NCBI GenBank assembly: GCA_937988705.1
Contig: CALKIA010000073.1
Span: 1 to 36,047 of the forward strand
Direction: 5' to 3'
Length of the DNA: 36,047 nucleotides
Origin: an uncultured Chloroflexota bacterium
GTDB taxonomy: Bacteria; Chloroflexota; Anaerolineae; Aggregatilineales; Phototrophicaceae
Below, piece after piece: positions 28,839 to 36,047 of this stretch (within the stretch, counting starts at the first letter, position 1; each line of letters begins with the position of its first letter). The position numbers and the translations under genes were made by a program. The notes beneath the pieces were generated by a model that had not been told where the DNA came from, did not search any database, and worked only from the letters and a program-made list of their open reading frames with translations.

Positions 28839-30371
28839 ATGAAACGTTATTTAGTCGGGGTTGATTTAGGGACAAGCGCGACGAAAGCTGCCATTTACAC
28901 CACGGACGGCGAACTGGTCGCGGAAGCGGGCGTCGAAGTCCCACTCTACTACCCGAAACCGGGCGTCGTCGAGCAGGAAAATGATGATTTTTATACGAGC
29001 GCCGCGCAGTCGGTGCAGCGCTGCATCACGGCGAGCAGTATCGATCCGCGTGCGATTGCCGCCATCGCCTTTGACAGTCAGATGGCGGGCATCGGCACGG
29101 TCGATGAGGACTTCCGTCCCGCCACACGCTTTGACTCGTGGCTGGATATGCGCTGCCAGCCCTACATCGAACACATGGAGACGCAGGGCGAGCTCGTCAC
29201 GCGCACGACGGGCTGTCCGCCGACCTGTGATGCTGGCCCAAAGATGCTCTGGTGGCAAGGCGAACGCCCGGACGAATTCCGCCGTATCGCCAAATTTGTC
29301 GTCCCGGCGGGTTACGTCGCCGGGCGCATGGCGGATCTGCGCGGCGATCAAGCCTTCATCGATCACACCTTCGTACATTTCTCCGGCTTCATTGATGCGC
29401 AGCGGGGCGTGTGGTCCCAGGAATTGTGCGCGGCCTTCGGCCTTGATCCGTCGAAGCTCGCCCGGATCGTCGCGCCGTCAGACATCATCGGCGAAGTAAG
29501 CGAACAAGCGGCGCGCGACTTCGGCCTCATGCCCGGCACACCGATCGCCGCGGGCGCAGGTGACACCGCTGCCGGGGCGCTCGGCGCGGGCATTGTGCGC
29601 GCAGGCATGCTCTTTGACACAGCCGGCACTGCCGCCGTACTCGCCGCTTGCACCGATACCTATATGCCAGATGTGCAGCACCGCGCCCTGCTCATGATGC
29701 GCTCGATCATCCCCGGTCTTTGGCATCCGCTGGCGTATACGGCGGGCGGCGGGCTGGCGCTGCGCTGGTTCCGCGACAATTTCTACAACACGCTGCGCGG
29801 CGCGCCACAGAGTCTCGACAGCGACCTGTACGGCGATCTGATCGCGCAAGCGGCGTCCGTGTCACCTGGCGCGGAGGGTTTATTCTTCTCGCCGCACCTC
29901 GGGGGACGCATCTGCCCGTCGAATCCGGACATGCGCGGCGTGTGGACGGGCTTCTCGTGGAAACACACGCAGGCGCACTTCGCCCGCGCCATCCTCGAAG
30001 GCATCGCCTTTGAATACGCCTACTACCTGCGCATCCTGCGTGATCTCCTGCCGAACCTCTCGCTCTCCGAAGCGCGGGTGATCGGCGGCGGAGCGCGCAG
30101 CCCGATCTGGAATCAGATCAAGGCGGATGTGCTCAATGTGCCTTATCAACGCCTGCACCGCAGCGAATTCGCGACGTGGGGCTGCGCGCTGATCGCCGGG
30201 CATGCCGTCGGCATCTTCCCCGATCTGGCCGAAGCCGCGACCCGCACCACCGCGCTTGATGGCGCTGCCATCGCACCGATGCAGCACGCCGCTTACGCAC
30301 CTTTAGTCGATCAATACATGGCGTGGCAGGAAGTGTTCAGCACCGCCTTTCGCACAATACCGCAGCAATAG
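28839..30371 (+). CDS. FGGY-family carbohydrate kinase (xylulokinase-like)
   Basis: 510 residues from the ATG at 28839 (GGAG seven bases upstream). The frame is open much further 5', but that part overlaps the regulator gene and is not protein-like. The N-terminal ATPase-fold lobe opens with 'YLVGVDLGTSATKAAIYTTDG'. The catalytic-region Asp and substrate loop are in 'FDSWLDMRC', and the C-terminal lobe has 'AAGAGDTAAGALGAG' and 'ARVIGGGARSPIWNQIKADV'. It phosphorylates a ketose or polyol using ATP. With the isomerase and epimerase of the divergent operon it gives a complete route from imported aldose to ketose phosphate. It starts the plus-strand operon that runs to 34020. Confidence 0.92.
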   Translation: MKRYLVGVDLGTSATKAAIYTTDGELVAEAGVEVPLYYPKPGVVEQENDDFYTSAAQSVQRCITASSIDPRAIAAIAFDSQMAGIGTVDEDFRPATRFDSWLDMRCQPYIEHMETQGELVTRTTGCPPTCDAGPKMLWWQGERPDEFRRIAKFVVPAGYVAGRMADLRGDQAFIDHTFVHFSGFIDAQRGVWSQELCAAFGLDPSKLARIVAPSDIIGEVSEQAARDFGLMPGTPIAAGAGDTAAGALGAGIVRAGMLFDTAGTAAVLAACTDTYMPDVQHRALLMMRSIIPGLWHPLAYTAGGGLALRWFRDNFYNTLRGAPQSLDSDLYGDLIAQAASVSPGAEGLFFSPHLGGRICPSNPDMRGVWTGFSWKHTQAHFARAILEGIAFEYAYYLRILRDLLPNLSLSEARVIGGGARSPIWNQIKADVLNVPYQRLHRSEFATWGCALIAGHAVGIFPDLAEAATRTTALDGAAIAPMQHAAYAPLVDQYMAWQEVFSTAFRTIPQQ

Positions 30372-30380
30372 GAGATCTTT

Positions 30381-31421
30381 ATGGCAGTTCGAGTCGTTTT
30401 AATCGGCAGTGGGCGTGCTGGGCGCGTCCACGCGAATTCTCTCGTCAATCACGTCGCGGGTGGGACGCTGGTCGGGTTGGTGGATGCCTCCCCTGACATG
30501 CTGCGCGAAGCGGGTGACTTGTACCACATCGACGCGCGCTTCCCCTCGCTGGAGGCCGCGCTCAACAGCCTCACCTTTGATGCCGTCGTCATCACCACGC
30601 CGACCTTCACGCACAAAGATATCGCGGTGCAAGCGGCGCACGCGGGCAAGCATGTCTTCCTCGAAAAGCCGATGGCGCTGTCGCTCGAAGAATGCGACGC
30701 CATCATCAGCGCGGCAGATAACGCGGGCGTGATCTTGCAGCTCGGCTTCATGCGCCGCTTCGCGCCGGAATTTGCCGCCGCCTACGAACGCATTCAGAAC
30801 GGTGAAATCGGCGAACCGATGATCATTAAGTCGCTGACCCATGGCCCCGGCCTGCCCCCTGCGTGGGCCCGCGACCTGAAAACCTCCAACGGCATGCTCG
30901 CCGAAGTCAACAGCCACGACTGGGACTGCACCCGCTGGCTGATGGGCTCCAACCCTGACCGCGTGTACGTCGAAATCGCCAACTTCAAGGGCGCGGCGCG
31001 CGGCGTCGAAACCGAAAACTTCTACGATAATGTGCTCGTCAACATCAAATTCGAGAGCGGCGGTTTGGGCAGTATCTCCGGCGTGTGCCCGTGCGATTAC
31101 GGCTACGATGCGCGCGTCGAGATCATCGGCGATAAGGGCATCATGCAAATTGGGGAACTGCAAGGCTCGCCCATCGTCGTGTGTACCAATCGCGATCAGG
31201 GCTTGATCACCCCGATTCACCGCACATGGCCGGAACGCTTCGCCTGGGGGTACATCCGCGAGATGGAACACTTCGTCGGCTGCATCCTCGGCGGCACGAA
31301 ACCGAAGGTCGGCGGGCTGGATGGCCGCTGGGCGGTGGCGAGTGTGCTGGCAGGCACCAAATCGTTCCTTGAGGAACGTCCCGTTCGGCTGCGCGAAGTG
31401 CTTGAGAAAGCCAACCCATGA
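30381..31421 (+). CDS. Gfo/Idh/MocA-family NAD(P)-dependent oxidoreductase
   Basis: 346 residues with an AGGAG ribosome site. Rossmann motif 'LIGSGRAGRVHANSL' near the start; intact family EKP motif at 95-97 ('FLEKPMALSLEE'); and the catalytic-type His179 with Asp182 in 'NSHDWDCTRWLMG'. This resembles inositol 2-dehydrogenase/scyllo-inositol dehydrogenase layouts. Unlike the region B member, it keeps the canonical Glu of EKP. It should oxidise a cyclic polyol or sugar. Its stop overlaps the start of the zinc dehydrogenase by four bases (ATGA). Confidence 0.92.
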   Translation: MAVRVVLIGSGRAGRVHANSLVNHVAGGTLVGLVDASPDMLREAGDLYHIDARFPSLEAALNSLTFDAVVITTPTFTHKDIAVQAAHAGKHVFLEKPMALSLEECDAIISAADNAGVILQLGFMRRFAPEFAAAYERIQNGEIGEPMIIKSLTHGPGLPPAWARDLKTSNGMLAEVNSHDWDCTRWLMGSNPDRVYVEIANFKGAARGVETENFYDNVLVNIKFESGGLGSISGVCPCDYGYDARVEIIGDKGIMQIGELQGSPIVVCTNRDQGLITPIHRTWPERFAWGYIREMEHFVGCILGGTKPKVGGLDGRWAVASVLAGTKSFLEERPVRLREVLEKANP

Positions 31422-32470
31422 GCGATCACACCATGCTGGCCGCCGTCTATCACGGCGCGAACGATCTGCGCGTCGAGCAGGTACCGATCCCGGCCATCAC
31501 CGCCGACGAAGTGCTGCTCAAGGTCGTCAACGGCAGCATTTGCGGCACCGATCTGCGCATTTTGCACGGGGGACATCGCAAATATCCCGAAGGCACGATC
31601 CGCATTCCCGGCCATGAAGTCGTCGGCGATGTAGTTGCCATCGGCGCGCATGTGTCCGGCTTGATGGAGGGTCAGCGGCTGTTTGTCGCGCCGAACATGG
31701 GCTGTGGCCACTGCCGCCAGTGCATCTCCGGCAACAACAACCTGTGCGCCAATTACTCCGCTTTCGGCGTGACGATGGACGGCGCGTTCGCCGAGTATTT
31801 GCGTGTCCCGGCGGCGGCAATTCTGCAAGGCAACCTATTCCCGCTTGAGGCGGGTGTCGATCCAGTCGTCGCCGCGCTGATCGAGCCGTTCGCCTGCGTG
31901 CTGCGCGGGCAAAACGCGGTCGATGTGCGCGTGGGCGATGTCGTGGTGGTCGTCGGCGCGGGGCCAATCGGCTTGATGCATTTGCTGCTCGCCAAACTGC
32001 GCGGTGCGGCTCACGTCATCGTCAGCGAGATGATCCCCGAACGGCTGGAACAGGCGCGCGCCTTCGGCGCGGATTCTGCCGTCACGCCCGACCAACTGCG
32101 GGACACCGTCAACGCCGCCAGTCAGAACGAAGGCGCGGATGTGGTGATCGTCGCCGCCCCCGCGCATAAGGCGATGGAAGACGCAGTCAACATTGCCGGG
32201 ATCGGCGGGCGCATCAATTTCTTCGGCGGGCTGCCCAAAGACCGCCCGACGATCACGCTGGACGCCAACATTGTTCACTATAAAGAACTGCGCGTGACCG
32301 GCACGACCGCATGCAGTACGCAGGACTGCCGGCAGGCGGCGGCCATTGTAAATTCGCGCCGTATTGATCTGTCACCGCTCGTGAGCGCGCGTTACCCGCT
32401 GGCGGACGCGGTCGAAGCGTTTAGAATTGCCGAAGATCGCAAATCGCTCAAAGTCGTTTTGCAGCCGTAA
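31418..32470 (+). CDS. Zinc-dependent medium-chain alcohol dehydrogenase (sorbitol/threonine dehydrogenase-like)
   Basis: 350 residues. Catalytic zinc site Cys42 and Asp45 ('CGTDLRILHGG'), His66-Glu67 ('PGHEVVGD') and Glu156. Structural zinc site of four cysteines, 96, 99, 102 and 110 ('GCGHCRQCISGNNNLC'). NAD-binding 'VVGAGPIGLMHLLLAKL' from about 179. The layout is that of polyol or threonine dehydrogenases. It oxidises a secondary alcohol, probably on a sugar or polyol, and is translationally coupled to the preceding oxidoreductase. Confidence 0.93.
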   Translation: MSDHTMLAAVYHGANDLRVEQVPIPAITADEVLLKVVNGSICGTDLRILHGGHRKYPEGTIRIPGHEVVGDVVAIGAHVSGLMEGQRLFVAPNMGCGHCRQCISGNNNLCANYSAFGVTMDGAFAEYLRVPAAAILQGNLFPLEAGVDPVVAALIEPFACVLRGQNAVDVRVGDVVVVVGAGPIGLMHLLLAKLRGAAHVIVSEMIPERLEQARAFGADSAVTPDQLRDTVNAASQNEGADVVIVAAPAHKAMEDAVNIAGIGGRINFFGGLPKDRPTITLDANIVHYKELRVTGTTACSTQDCRQAAAIVNSRRIDLSPLVSARYPLADAVEAFRIAEDRKSLKVVLQP

Positions 32471-32487
32471 GCTGAGGAAAAACCCAC

Positions 32488-33060
32488 ATGCAAACCACAC
32501 CCTTTACCTTTGACCTGCCGCTGACGGGTGGCATTCCGTCGCAGTATGACAATCACCTCGTCCGGCGGCTGTCCTCGATGAAAAATATGTACCTTGATCA
32601 GGCGGCCTACGACGCCCAGGTCGCCGCCGATCCGCTCTTGTACGAGGTCTACGAAATCCACCGTCCGCAGAATTCCGGCGAGCTGCTGCACGGCGTCACG
32701 GTGCTGCATCCCGGCAAGGTCGGCAAGGAATACTACATGACCAAAGGCCACTTTCATCAGGTGCTGGAGACGGGCGAAGTCTATTACTGCCTGAGCGGGA
32801 GCGGCATGATGGTCATGGAAACGCCGGAAGGCGAAACCTCGGTGCTGCCCTTCAATCCCGGCAATGTGCTGTATGTATTGCCGCGCTGGGCGCACCGCTC
32901 GGTCAACGTCAGCGCGACCGAACCGCTGATCTTCTTCTTCGTGTACCCCGGTCATGCCGGACACAACTACGGTACGATCGAGCAGCAGGGCTTCCGCAAA
33001 CTGGTCGTCGAGCAGGATGGCCAACCCACCGTCGTGGATAATCCGCGCTGGGGAGGCTAA
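32488..33060 (+). CDS. Cupin-type glucose-6-phosphate isomerase
   Basis: 190 residues. The metal ligands of the cupin phosphoglucose isomerases occur at exactly the numbering known from Pyrococcus furiosus: His88 and His90 ('GHFHQV'), Glu97 ('TGEVYY') and His136 ('WAHRSVN'). The N-terminal 'YEVYEIHRPQ' and 'GKEYYMTKGHFH' are family-typical. The enzyme interconverts aldose and ketose 6-phosphates in the cytoplasm using Fe or Mn. Its place between dehydrogenases in a sugar cluster suggests a specialised role on a related sugar phosphate. A GAGGAA ribosome site precedes it, and its stop is directly followed by the next ATG. Confidence 0.9.
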   Translation: MQTTPFTFDLPLTGGIPSQYDNHLVRRLSSMKNMYLDQAAYDAQVAADPLLYEVYEIHRPQNSGELLHGVTVLHPGKVGKEYYMTKGHFHQVLETGEVYYCLSGSGMMVMETPEGETSVLPFNPGNVLYVLPRWAHRSVNVSATEPLIFFFVYPGHAGHNYGTIEQQGFRKLVVEQDGQPTVVDNPRWGG

Positions 33061-34020
33061 ATGACCACCGATCTGCGCGCGTGCCGCGTGTTGGTCACGC
33101 CGACCTCCTACGGCAAGCATGATGCGCGCCTGAAAACTGAGTTGGAAGCGGTCGTGGGTGAAGTCATCTACAGCCCGCACCCGCGCCCGCTCACCTCGGA
33201 GGAAATCCGGGATCTGCTGGTCGATTGCGACGGCTTCATTGCCGGACTTGACGTAATCGACGCGGCGGCGCTGGTTGGGGCAAACCGCCTCAAGGTGATC
33301 GCCCGCTACGGCGTCGGCGTGGAGAAGGTCGATCTGGAAGCGGCGCGCGCCCAAGGCATCCGCGTGACCAACACGCCCGGCGCGAATGCCAGCGCCGTGG
33401 CGGAACTGGCCATCGGCTTGCTGCTGGCACTGGCGCGCCAAATTCCGCTCGCCGTCCAGTCGACGCGCACGGGCGGTTGGCTGCGCCTATCAGGGCTGTC
33501 GCTCGAAGATAAAGTCGTAGGGTTGTTCGGATTGGGTGCCGTCGGGCGCGAAGTCGCCAAGCGACTGACGGGCTTTGGCTGCACGCTGATCGCCTATGAC
33601 CCGTTCGTCACTTCAGCCGATCACGTACGCCTTGTGTCGCAGGAAGAACTCATCGCACAGTCCGACTTTCTGTCGCTGCATCTGCCCGTCACCACGGAAA
33701 CGCGCGGCATGGTGAACAGCACCTTCCTCGGGGCGATGAAACCGGGCAGCTACCTCATCAACACGGCGCGCGGGGAACTCATTGACGATGACGCGCTGTG
33801 CGCCGCCATCACGTCCAAGCACATCGCCGGCGCGGCGCTCGACTGCTTCTCGGTCGAACCACCGCCCCCCGCTGCGCCGTTGCTGGCGCTGCCACAGGTG
33901 ATCGTCACGCCGCATGCGGGCGCGCACACCGACGGCGCGATCAATGCCATGGGTTGGGGCGCGCTGCGTAACTGCCTCGCCGTGCTGCGCGGCGAAGCGC
34001 CGCTCAATCCAGTCGTCTAA
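33061..34020 (+). CDS. D-2-hydroxyacid dehydrogenase (phosphoglycerate dehydrogenase-like)
   Basis: 319 residues. NAD-binding GLGAVG (157-162) and the catalytic triad Arg237 ('NTARGEL'), Glu266 ('VEPPPP') and His285 ('TPHAGAHT') are complete. It lacks the C-terminal ACT regulatory domain of serine-pathway SerA, so a catabolic role such as reduction of a 2-oxo acid or oxidation of a sugar-acid derivative is more likely. The ATG follows the cupin isomerase stop with no gap. It is the last gene of this operon; a terminator follows. Confidence 0.92.
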   Translation: MTTDLRACRVLVTPTSYGKHDARLKTELEAVVGEVIYSPHPRPLTSEEIRDLLVDCDGFIAGLDVIDAAALVGANRLKVIARYGVGVEKVDLEAARAQGIRVTNTPGANASAVAELAIGLLLALARQIPLAVQSTRTGGWLRLSGLSLEDKVVGLFGLGAVGREVAKRLTGFGCTLIAYDPFVTSADHVRLVSQEELIAQSDFLSLHLPVTTETRGMVNSTFLGAMKPGSYLINTARGELIDDDALCAAITSKHIAGAALDCFSVEPPPPAAPLLALPQVIVTPHAGAHTDGAINAMGWGALRNCLAVLRGEAPLNPVV

Positions 34021-34029
34021 AGTCACGGT

Positions 34030-34065
34030 CGACGGGGCGCGCGATCGTGTACCCCGTCGTTTTCT
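34030..34065 (+). terminator. Rho-independent terminator between convergent genes
   Basis: CGACGGGG (34030-34037) and CCCCGTCG (34052-34059) form a perfect eight-pair stem with a 14-base loop, followed by TTTTCT. It ends the plus-strand operon and lies 3-40 bases beyond the stop of the convergent gene, so it may serve both, although the T-run favours the plus strand. Confidence 0.75.
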
Positions 34066-34068
34066 ACC

Positions 34069-35016
34069 CTAGCCGCGAATCGAGGAGGCCGCGCGATCCA
34101 GTTCCGCGAACAGTTCCGGCGTCAGGTCGAGGTGGAAGACCTGCGCGATCACCTGCGTCCAACCGTGCAGGAAATACACCCAACCATCCTCAACCTGCAC
34201 CCCACGGCTCTCCATCTGACGGCGCGCCTGATGCATGAAATCCAGTTCACCGCGATAGTTGAGTTCCCACGCCCAGCCGTTCTCCGGGAAGCGCCCCGCA
34301 TCGGTGATCGGTGAGCCGGGGCGATCTTTGCCCATCCCGGTGGCATTGATGACCATCGAGCCGGGCGGGAGCGCCTCCATCAACTGATCGTTGACCTTCG
34401 GGTCTTCATTGAGGACATACTCAAACTCAATATCGGTGTCGAGCTGACGATGGACCGCCTTGAGTTCTGCAAGGCGCGCGGGGTTGCGATTGACCATAAT
34501 GAACCGCCGCGGCCGATCCGCGCGTTCCTTCAGGCCAGCGACATACACGCTGATCGCAATCGCCGACCCGCCCGCGCCCAGACACAGCACATCGGCGGCG
34601 TTCTTCTCCCAGTAACCCGGCTCGATGAACGCCTGCCACGCGAGGCCAGACGTGATCGGGTCTTTAGCGTGGCCTTCCAGCCGCCCATCCAACTTCGAAA
34701 TCGATGAAATTTCGCCGCACAGCTTGGAATAGGGGTCGAGATAGTCGAAGCGGTCACGGGTAGCGTTCAGCAGGTCGATCTTGTGTGTGGTCACCAGTGC
34801 GCCCTGCGACAGCGGATCGCGCTTGATGTGATCGACAATCGCCTGATACACAGGCGCGGGCGCATGAAGCGGCGCATCATACCCCACGATCTGCGCGCCC
34901 AACCCCAGAATTTCTGACCACGCGGGGAACACGCGCATGATCGATGATTTGGTAGTGGTCACGCCGATGAAGTACATCGTGGGTTGGGTCTTGGGGGTGA
35001 GAGCTTCAACAGTCAT
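34069..35016 (-). CDS. Divergent shikimate/quinate dehydrogenase-like protein
   Basis: 315 residues. The AroE layout is visible: an N-terminal substrate domain ('FIGVTTTKSS', catalytic-type Lys79 in 'LVTTHKIDLLN', Asp119 in 'AKDPITSG'), a Rossmann domain ('LCLGAGGSAIAIS', 'MVNRNPARLAELK') and a C-terminal 'ELNYRGELDFMHQAR'. Several AroE positions differ: the first motif lacks its usual S-x-S-x-H pattern, the Asn of 'VNT' and of 'NTDG' are replaced, and it is about 40 residues longer than AroE. It is encoded alone on this strand between catabolic genes, so it most likely acts on another hydroxy acid or cyclitol in the pathway rather than in aromatic synthesis. Confidence 0.8.
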   Translation of the reverse strand: MTVEALTPKTQPTMYFIGVTTTKSSIMRVFPAWSEILGLGAQIVGYDAPLHAPAPVYQAIVDHIKRDPLSQGALVTTHKIDLLNATRDRFDYLDPYSKLCGEISSISKLDGRLEGHAKDPITSGLAWQAFIEPGYWEKNAADVLCLGAGGSAIAISVYVAGLKERADRPRRFIMVNRNPARLAELKAVHRQLDTDIEFEYVLNEDPKVNDQLMEALPPGSMVINATGMGKDRPGSPITDAGRFPENGWAWELNYRGELDFMHQARRQMESRGVQVEDGWVYFLHGWTQVIAQVFHLDLTPELFAELDRAASSIRG

Positions 35017-35058
35017 TTTAGTCCTCGAAATGCAAAGCGGATTTTTCGCTATCCACAG

Positions 35059-35087
35059 AATGTAAGCCTGTCAGCATATCATTACAA
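35059..35087 (-). promoter_or_regulatory. Possible promoter for the shikimate-dehydrogenase-like gene
   Basis: Minus-strand TTGTAA (35087-35082), 17-base spacer, TACATT (35064-35059), 8 of 12 positions. The candidate operator half-site TATCATTACAAG (35077-35088) overlaps the -35. Confidence 0.35.
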
Positions 35088-35132
35088 GTATATCTCAAGG
35101 CTCGATACTCTGCTAGTTGGAGTTGCTTTCCA

Positions 35133-35161
35133 TTGCAAACGCCCGCGGCAAACTCTATGAT
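35133..35161 (+). promoter_or_regulatory. Promoter for the second KDPG-type aldolase gene
   Basis: TTGCAA (35133-35138), 17-base spacer, TATGAT (35156-35161). The start point would be near 35168, leaving a leader of about 26 bases. The intergenic gap 35017-35193 also carries the opposite promoter. Confidence 0.5.
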
Positions 35162-35193
35162 TCGGATCACGACTACTCGACCGATAAGAGTCC

Positions 35194-35847
35194 ATGATGA
35201 ATCCTTCTGTTCTTGACCGAATTCTCACCACGGGCATCGTCGCCATTTTACGCGTGGAACAGAGCGCCAAGTTGATCCAAGTCCTGGCAGCGCTCAAAGA
35301 GGGCGGCGTTGACGCAGCCGAAGTCACGCTGACCACACCCAACGCGCTCAGCGTGATCGCCCAGGCACGGGAACACTTCGGCAGTGCAATGGTGATCGGC
35401 GTAGGTACGGTGCTCGATCCCGAAAGTGCCCGCGCCGCGATCACCGCGGGCGCGCAGTTCGTCGTCTGTCCCACGCTCAGGCGCGCAACGATCAAACTGT
35501 GCCGCCGCTACAGCGTGCCGGTACTGCCCGGCGCTTACACGCCGACCGAGATCCTCACGGCCTGGGAAGCAGGCGCGGACATTGTGAAGCTGTTTCCGGC
35601 GGAGATTGGCGGCGCGGCCTACCTCAAAGCGGTCAAAGCCCCGCTGCCGCAAATACGTATCGCGCCGACGGGTGGCGTCGATGAGCACACCGCGGCGGAC
35701 TTCCTGCGGGCGGGCGCGAGCGTGCTCGGCGTGGGCAGCGCACTCGTCAACCAGAAGCTGCTCGCTGCGGATAACTACGCCGAAATCAGCGCACGTGCCC
35801 GCCGTCTGCGCCAGATTTTCGACGCGCATCACGCCGCGCAGAGCTAA
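35194..35847 (+). CDS. 2-dehydro-3-deoxy-phosphogluconate (KDPG) / 4-hydroxy-2-oxoglutarate aldolase
   Basis: 217 residues (the second Met codon at 35197 is an equal start choice). The class I aldolase site is canonical: Arg20 ('ILRVEQ'), Glu43 ('AAEVTLTTPNA'), Lys132 ('DIVKLFPAE') and phosphate-binding 'IAPTGGVDEHTAADFLRAGASVLGVGSAL'. It splits KDPG-like substrates to pyruvate and an aldehyde, or the related glyoxylate product. This copy is closer to standard Eda than the one at 27163-27837. It has its own promoter, divergent from the shikimate-dehydrogenase-like gene. Pyruvate formed here could be used by the dehydrogenase complex of region A. Confidence 0.93.
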   Translation: MMNPSVLDRILTTGIVAILRVEQSAKLIQVLAALKEGGVDAAEVTLTTPNALSVIAQAREHFGSAMVIGVGTVLDPESARAAITAGAQFVVCPTLRRATIKLCRRYSVPVLPGAYTPTEILTAWEAGADIVKLFPAEIGGAAYLKAVKAPLPQIRIAPTGGVDEHTAADFLRAGASVLGVGSALVNQKLLAADNYAEISARARRLRQIFDAHHAAQS

Positions 35848-35889
35848 AGCACGTTAACTTCTGTTGCGGATAAGCCTCATTCGCCTGTC

Positions 35890-35932
35890 CCCCTCACCCC
35901 CAACCCCTCTCCCACGCAAGCGGGGAGAGGGG
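35890..35932. repeat. Partial CCCCTCACCCC-type hairpin repeat
   Basis: The outer-arm sequence CCCCTCACCCC (35890-35900) and one hairpin, CCCCTCTCCC with GGGGAGAGGGG (35904-35932), match the first half of the element at 18611-18712. The closing arm is missing. It follows the aldolase gene by 42 bases. Confidence 0.7.
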
Positions 35933-35950
35933 CGAAAGACAGCTTCTAGT

Positions 35951-35980
35951 GGCTCCCCACCCCGAATTCGGGGTGGGGTC
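35951..35980. repeat. GAATTC-centred hairpin repeat, compensated variant
   Basis: GGCT-CCCCACCCC-GAATTC-GGGGTGGGG-TC: the same plan as the repeats at 16059, 16251 and 18803, but with T to A in the left arm matched by A to T in the right, so pairing is kept. Confidence 0.7.
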
Positions 35981-35997
35981 GGAGAACGCATCTCGCC

Positions 35998-36047
35998 TTA
36001 CTTGAAGGTGGTGAGGTTGTAGTAGAGGTGAATCGCCGTATCAATGG
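35998..36047 (-). CDS. C-terminal end of an unidentified gene cut by the window edge
   Basis: On the minus strand an open frame runs in from the window edge and ends 'IDTAIHLYYNLTTFK' at a TAA (36000-35998). Only 15 full codons are visible, so the product cannot be named. The position, just past hairpin repeats like those that follow other genes here, makes a real gene end plausible. Confidence 0.4.
   Translation of the reverse strand, partial: IDTAIHLYYNLTTFK

Noticed and set aside
1..36047. Phage, transposase, toxin-antitoxin or defence genes
   Set aside because: All large frames with protein-like composition belong to metabolic, transport or regulatory families; none of these classes is represented.

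Overview
The window is about 36 kb of GC-rich bacterial DNA made almost entirely of catabolic and solute-uptake genes. No rRNA, tRNA, housekeeping, phage or transposase gene is visible. The Ala-rich proteins, the abundance of sugar ABC importers with Bacteroidetes-unlike soluble binding proteins, and the dispersed CCCCTCTCCC-type hairpin repeats fit an uncultured Chloroflexota (Anaerolineae-like) genome. That assignment is an inference; nothing in the window proves it.

Region A (1-9004). A truncated RbsC-type permease (+ strand) meets a probable nine-gene minus-strand operon across a hairpin-rich element. In transcription order the operon is: a binding protein without signal peptide, a secreted binding protein, two MalF/MalG-type permeases, a small tautomerase, E2, E1-alpha and E1-beta of a 2-oxo-acid dehydrogenase complex, and an L-rhamnose mutarotase. 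No importer ATPase and no E3 are present.

Region B (9103-18389). A FadR-type GntR regulator is divergent from region A, and the two promoters overlap completely around a perfect inverted repeat. It heads a tightly packed plus-strand operon: fumarase/aspartase-superfamily lyase, COG3618 lactonase-type amidohydrolase, Gfo/Idh/MocA dehydrogenase, SDR dehydrogenase, an unrecognised four-cysteine protein and a stand-alone MetE-type zinc methyltransferase. After a 437-base repeat-bearing gap come a guanine-deaminase-like enzyme and an ATZ/TRZ-type amidohydrolase. Regions A and B together look like one substrate-specific uptake and degradation system; its substrate is not known. This is my best candidate for an undescribed pathway.

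Region C (18854-26844, minus strand). A rare-sugar operon: two RbsC permeases, one RbsA ATPase, a binding protein made of two tandem near-identical RbsB-type domains, an L-fucose/arabinose-isomerase-family protein and a D-tagatose/psicose 3-epimerase-family protein with all known catalytic residues.

Region D (27163-35847). Divergent from C: a KDPG-type aldolase, a HutC-type GntR regulator, an FGGY sugar kinase, Gfo/Idh dehydrogenase, zinc alcohol dehydrogenase, cupin phosphoglucose isomerase, D-2-hydroxyacid dehydrogenase, a divergent shikimate-dehydrogenase-like protein on the opposite strand, and a second KDPG-type aldolase. C and D can be read as import, isomerisation, C3 epimerisation, phosphorylation and aldol cleavage of a rare sugar, with extra dehydrogenases feeding side substrates. 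A shared TGTnATTACAGG-like motif in their promoter regions suggests common control by the HutC-type regulator.
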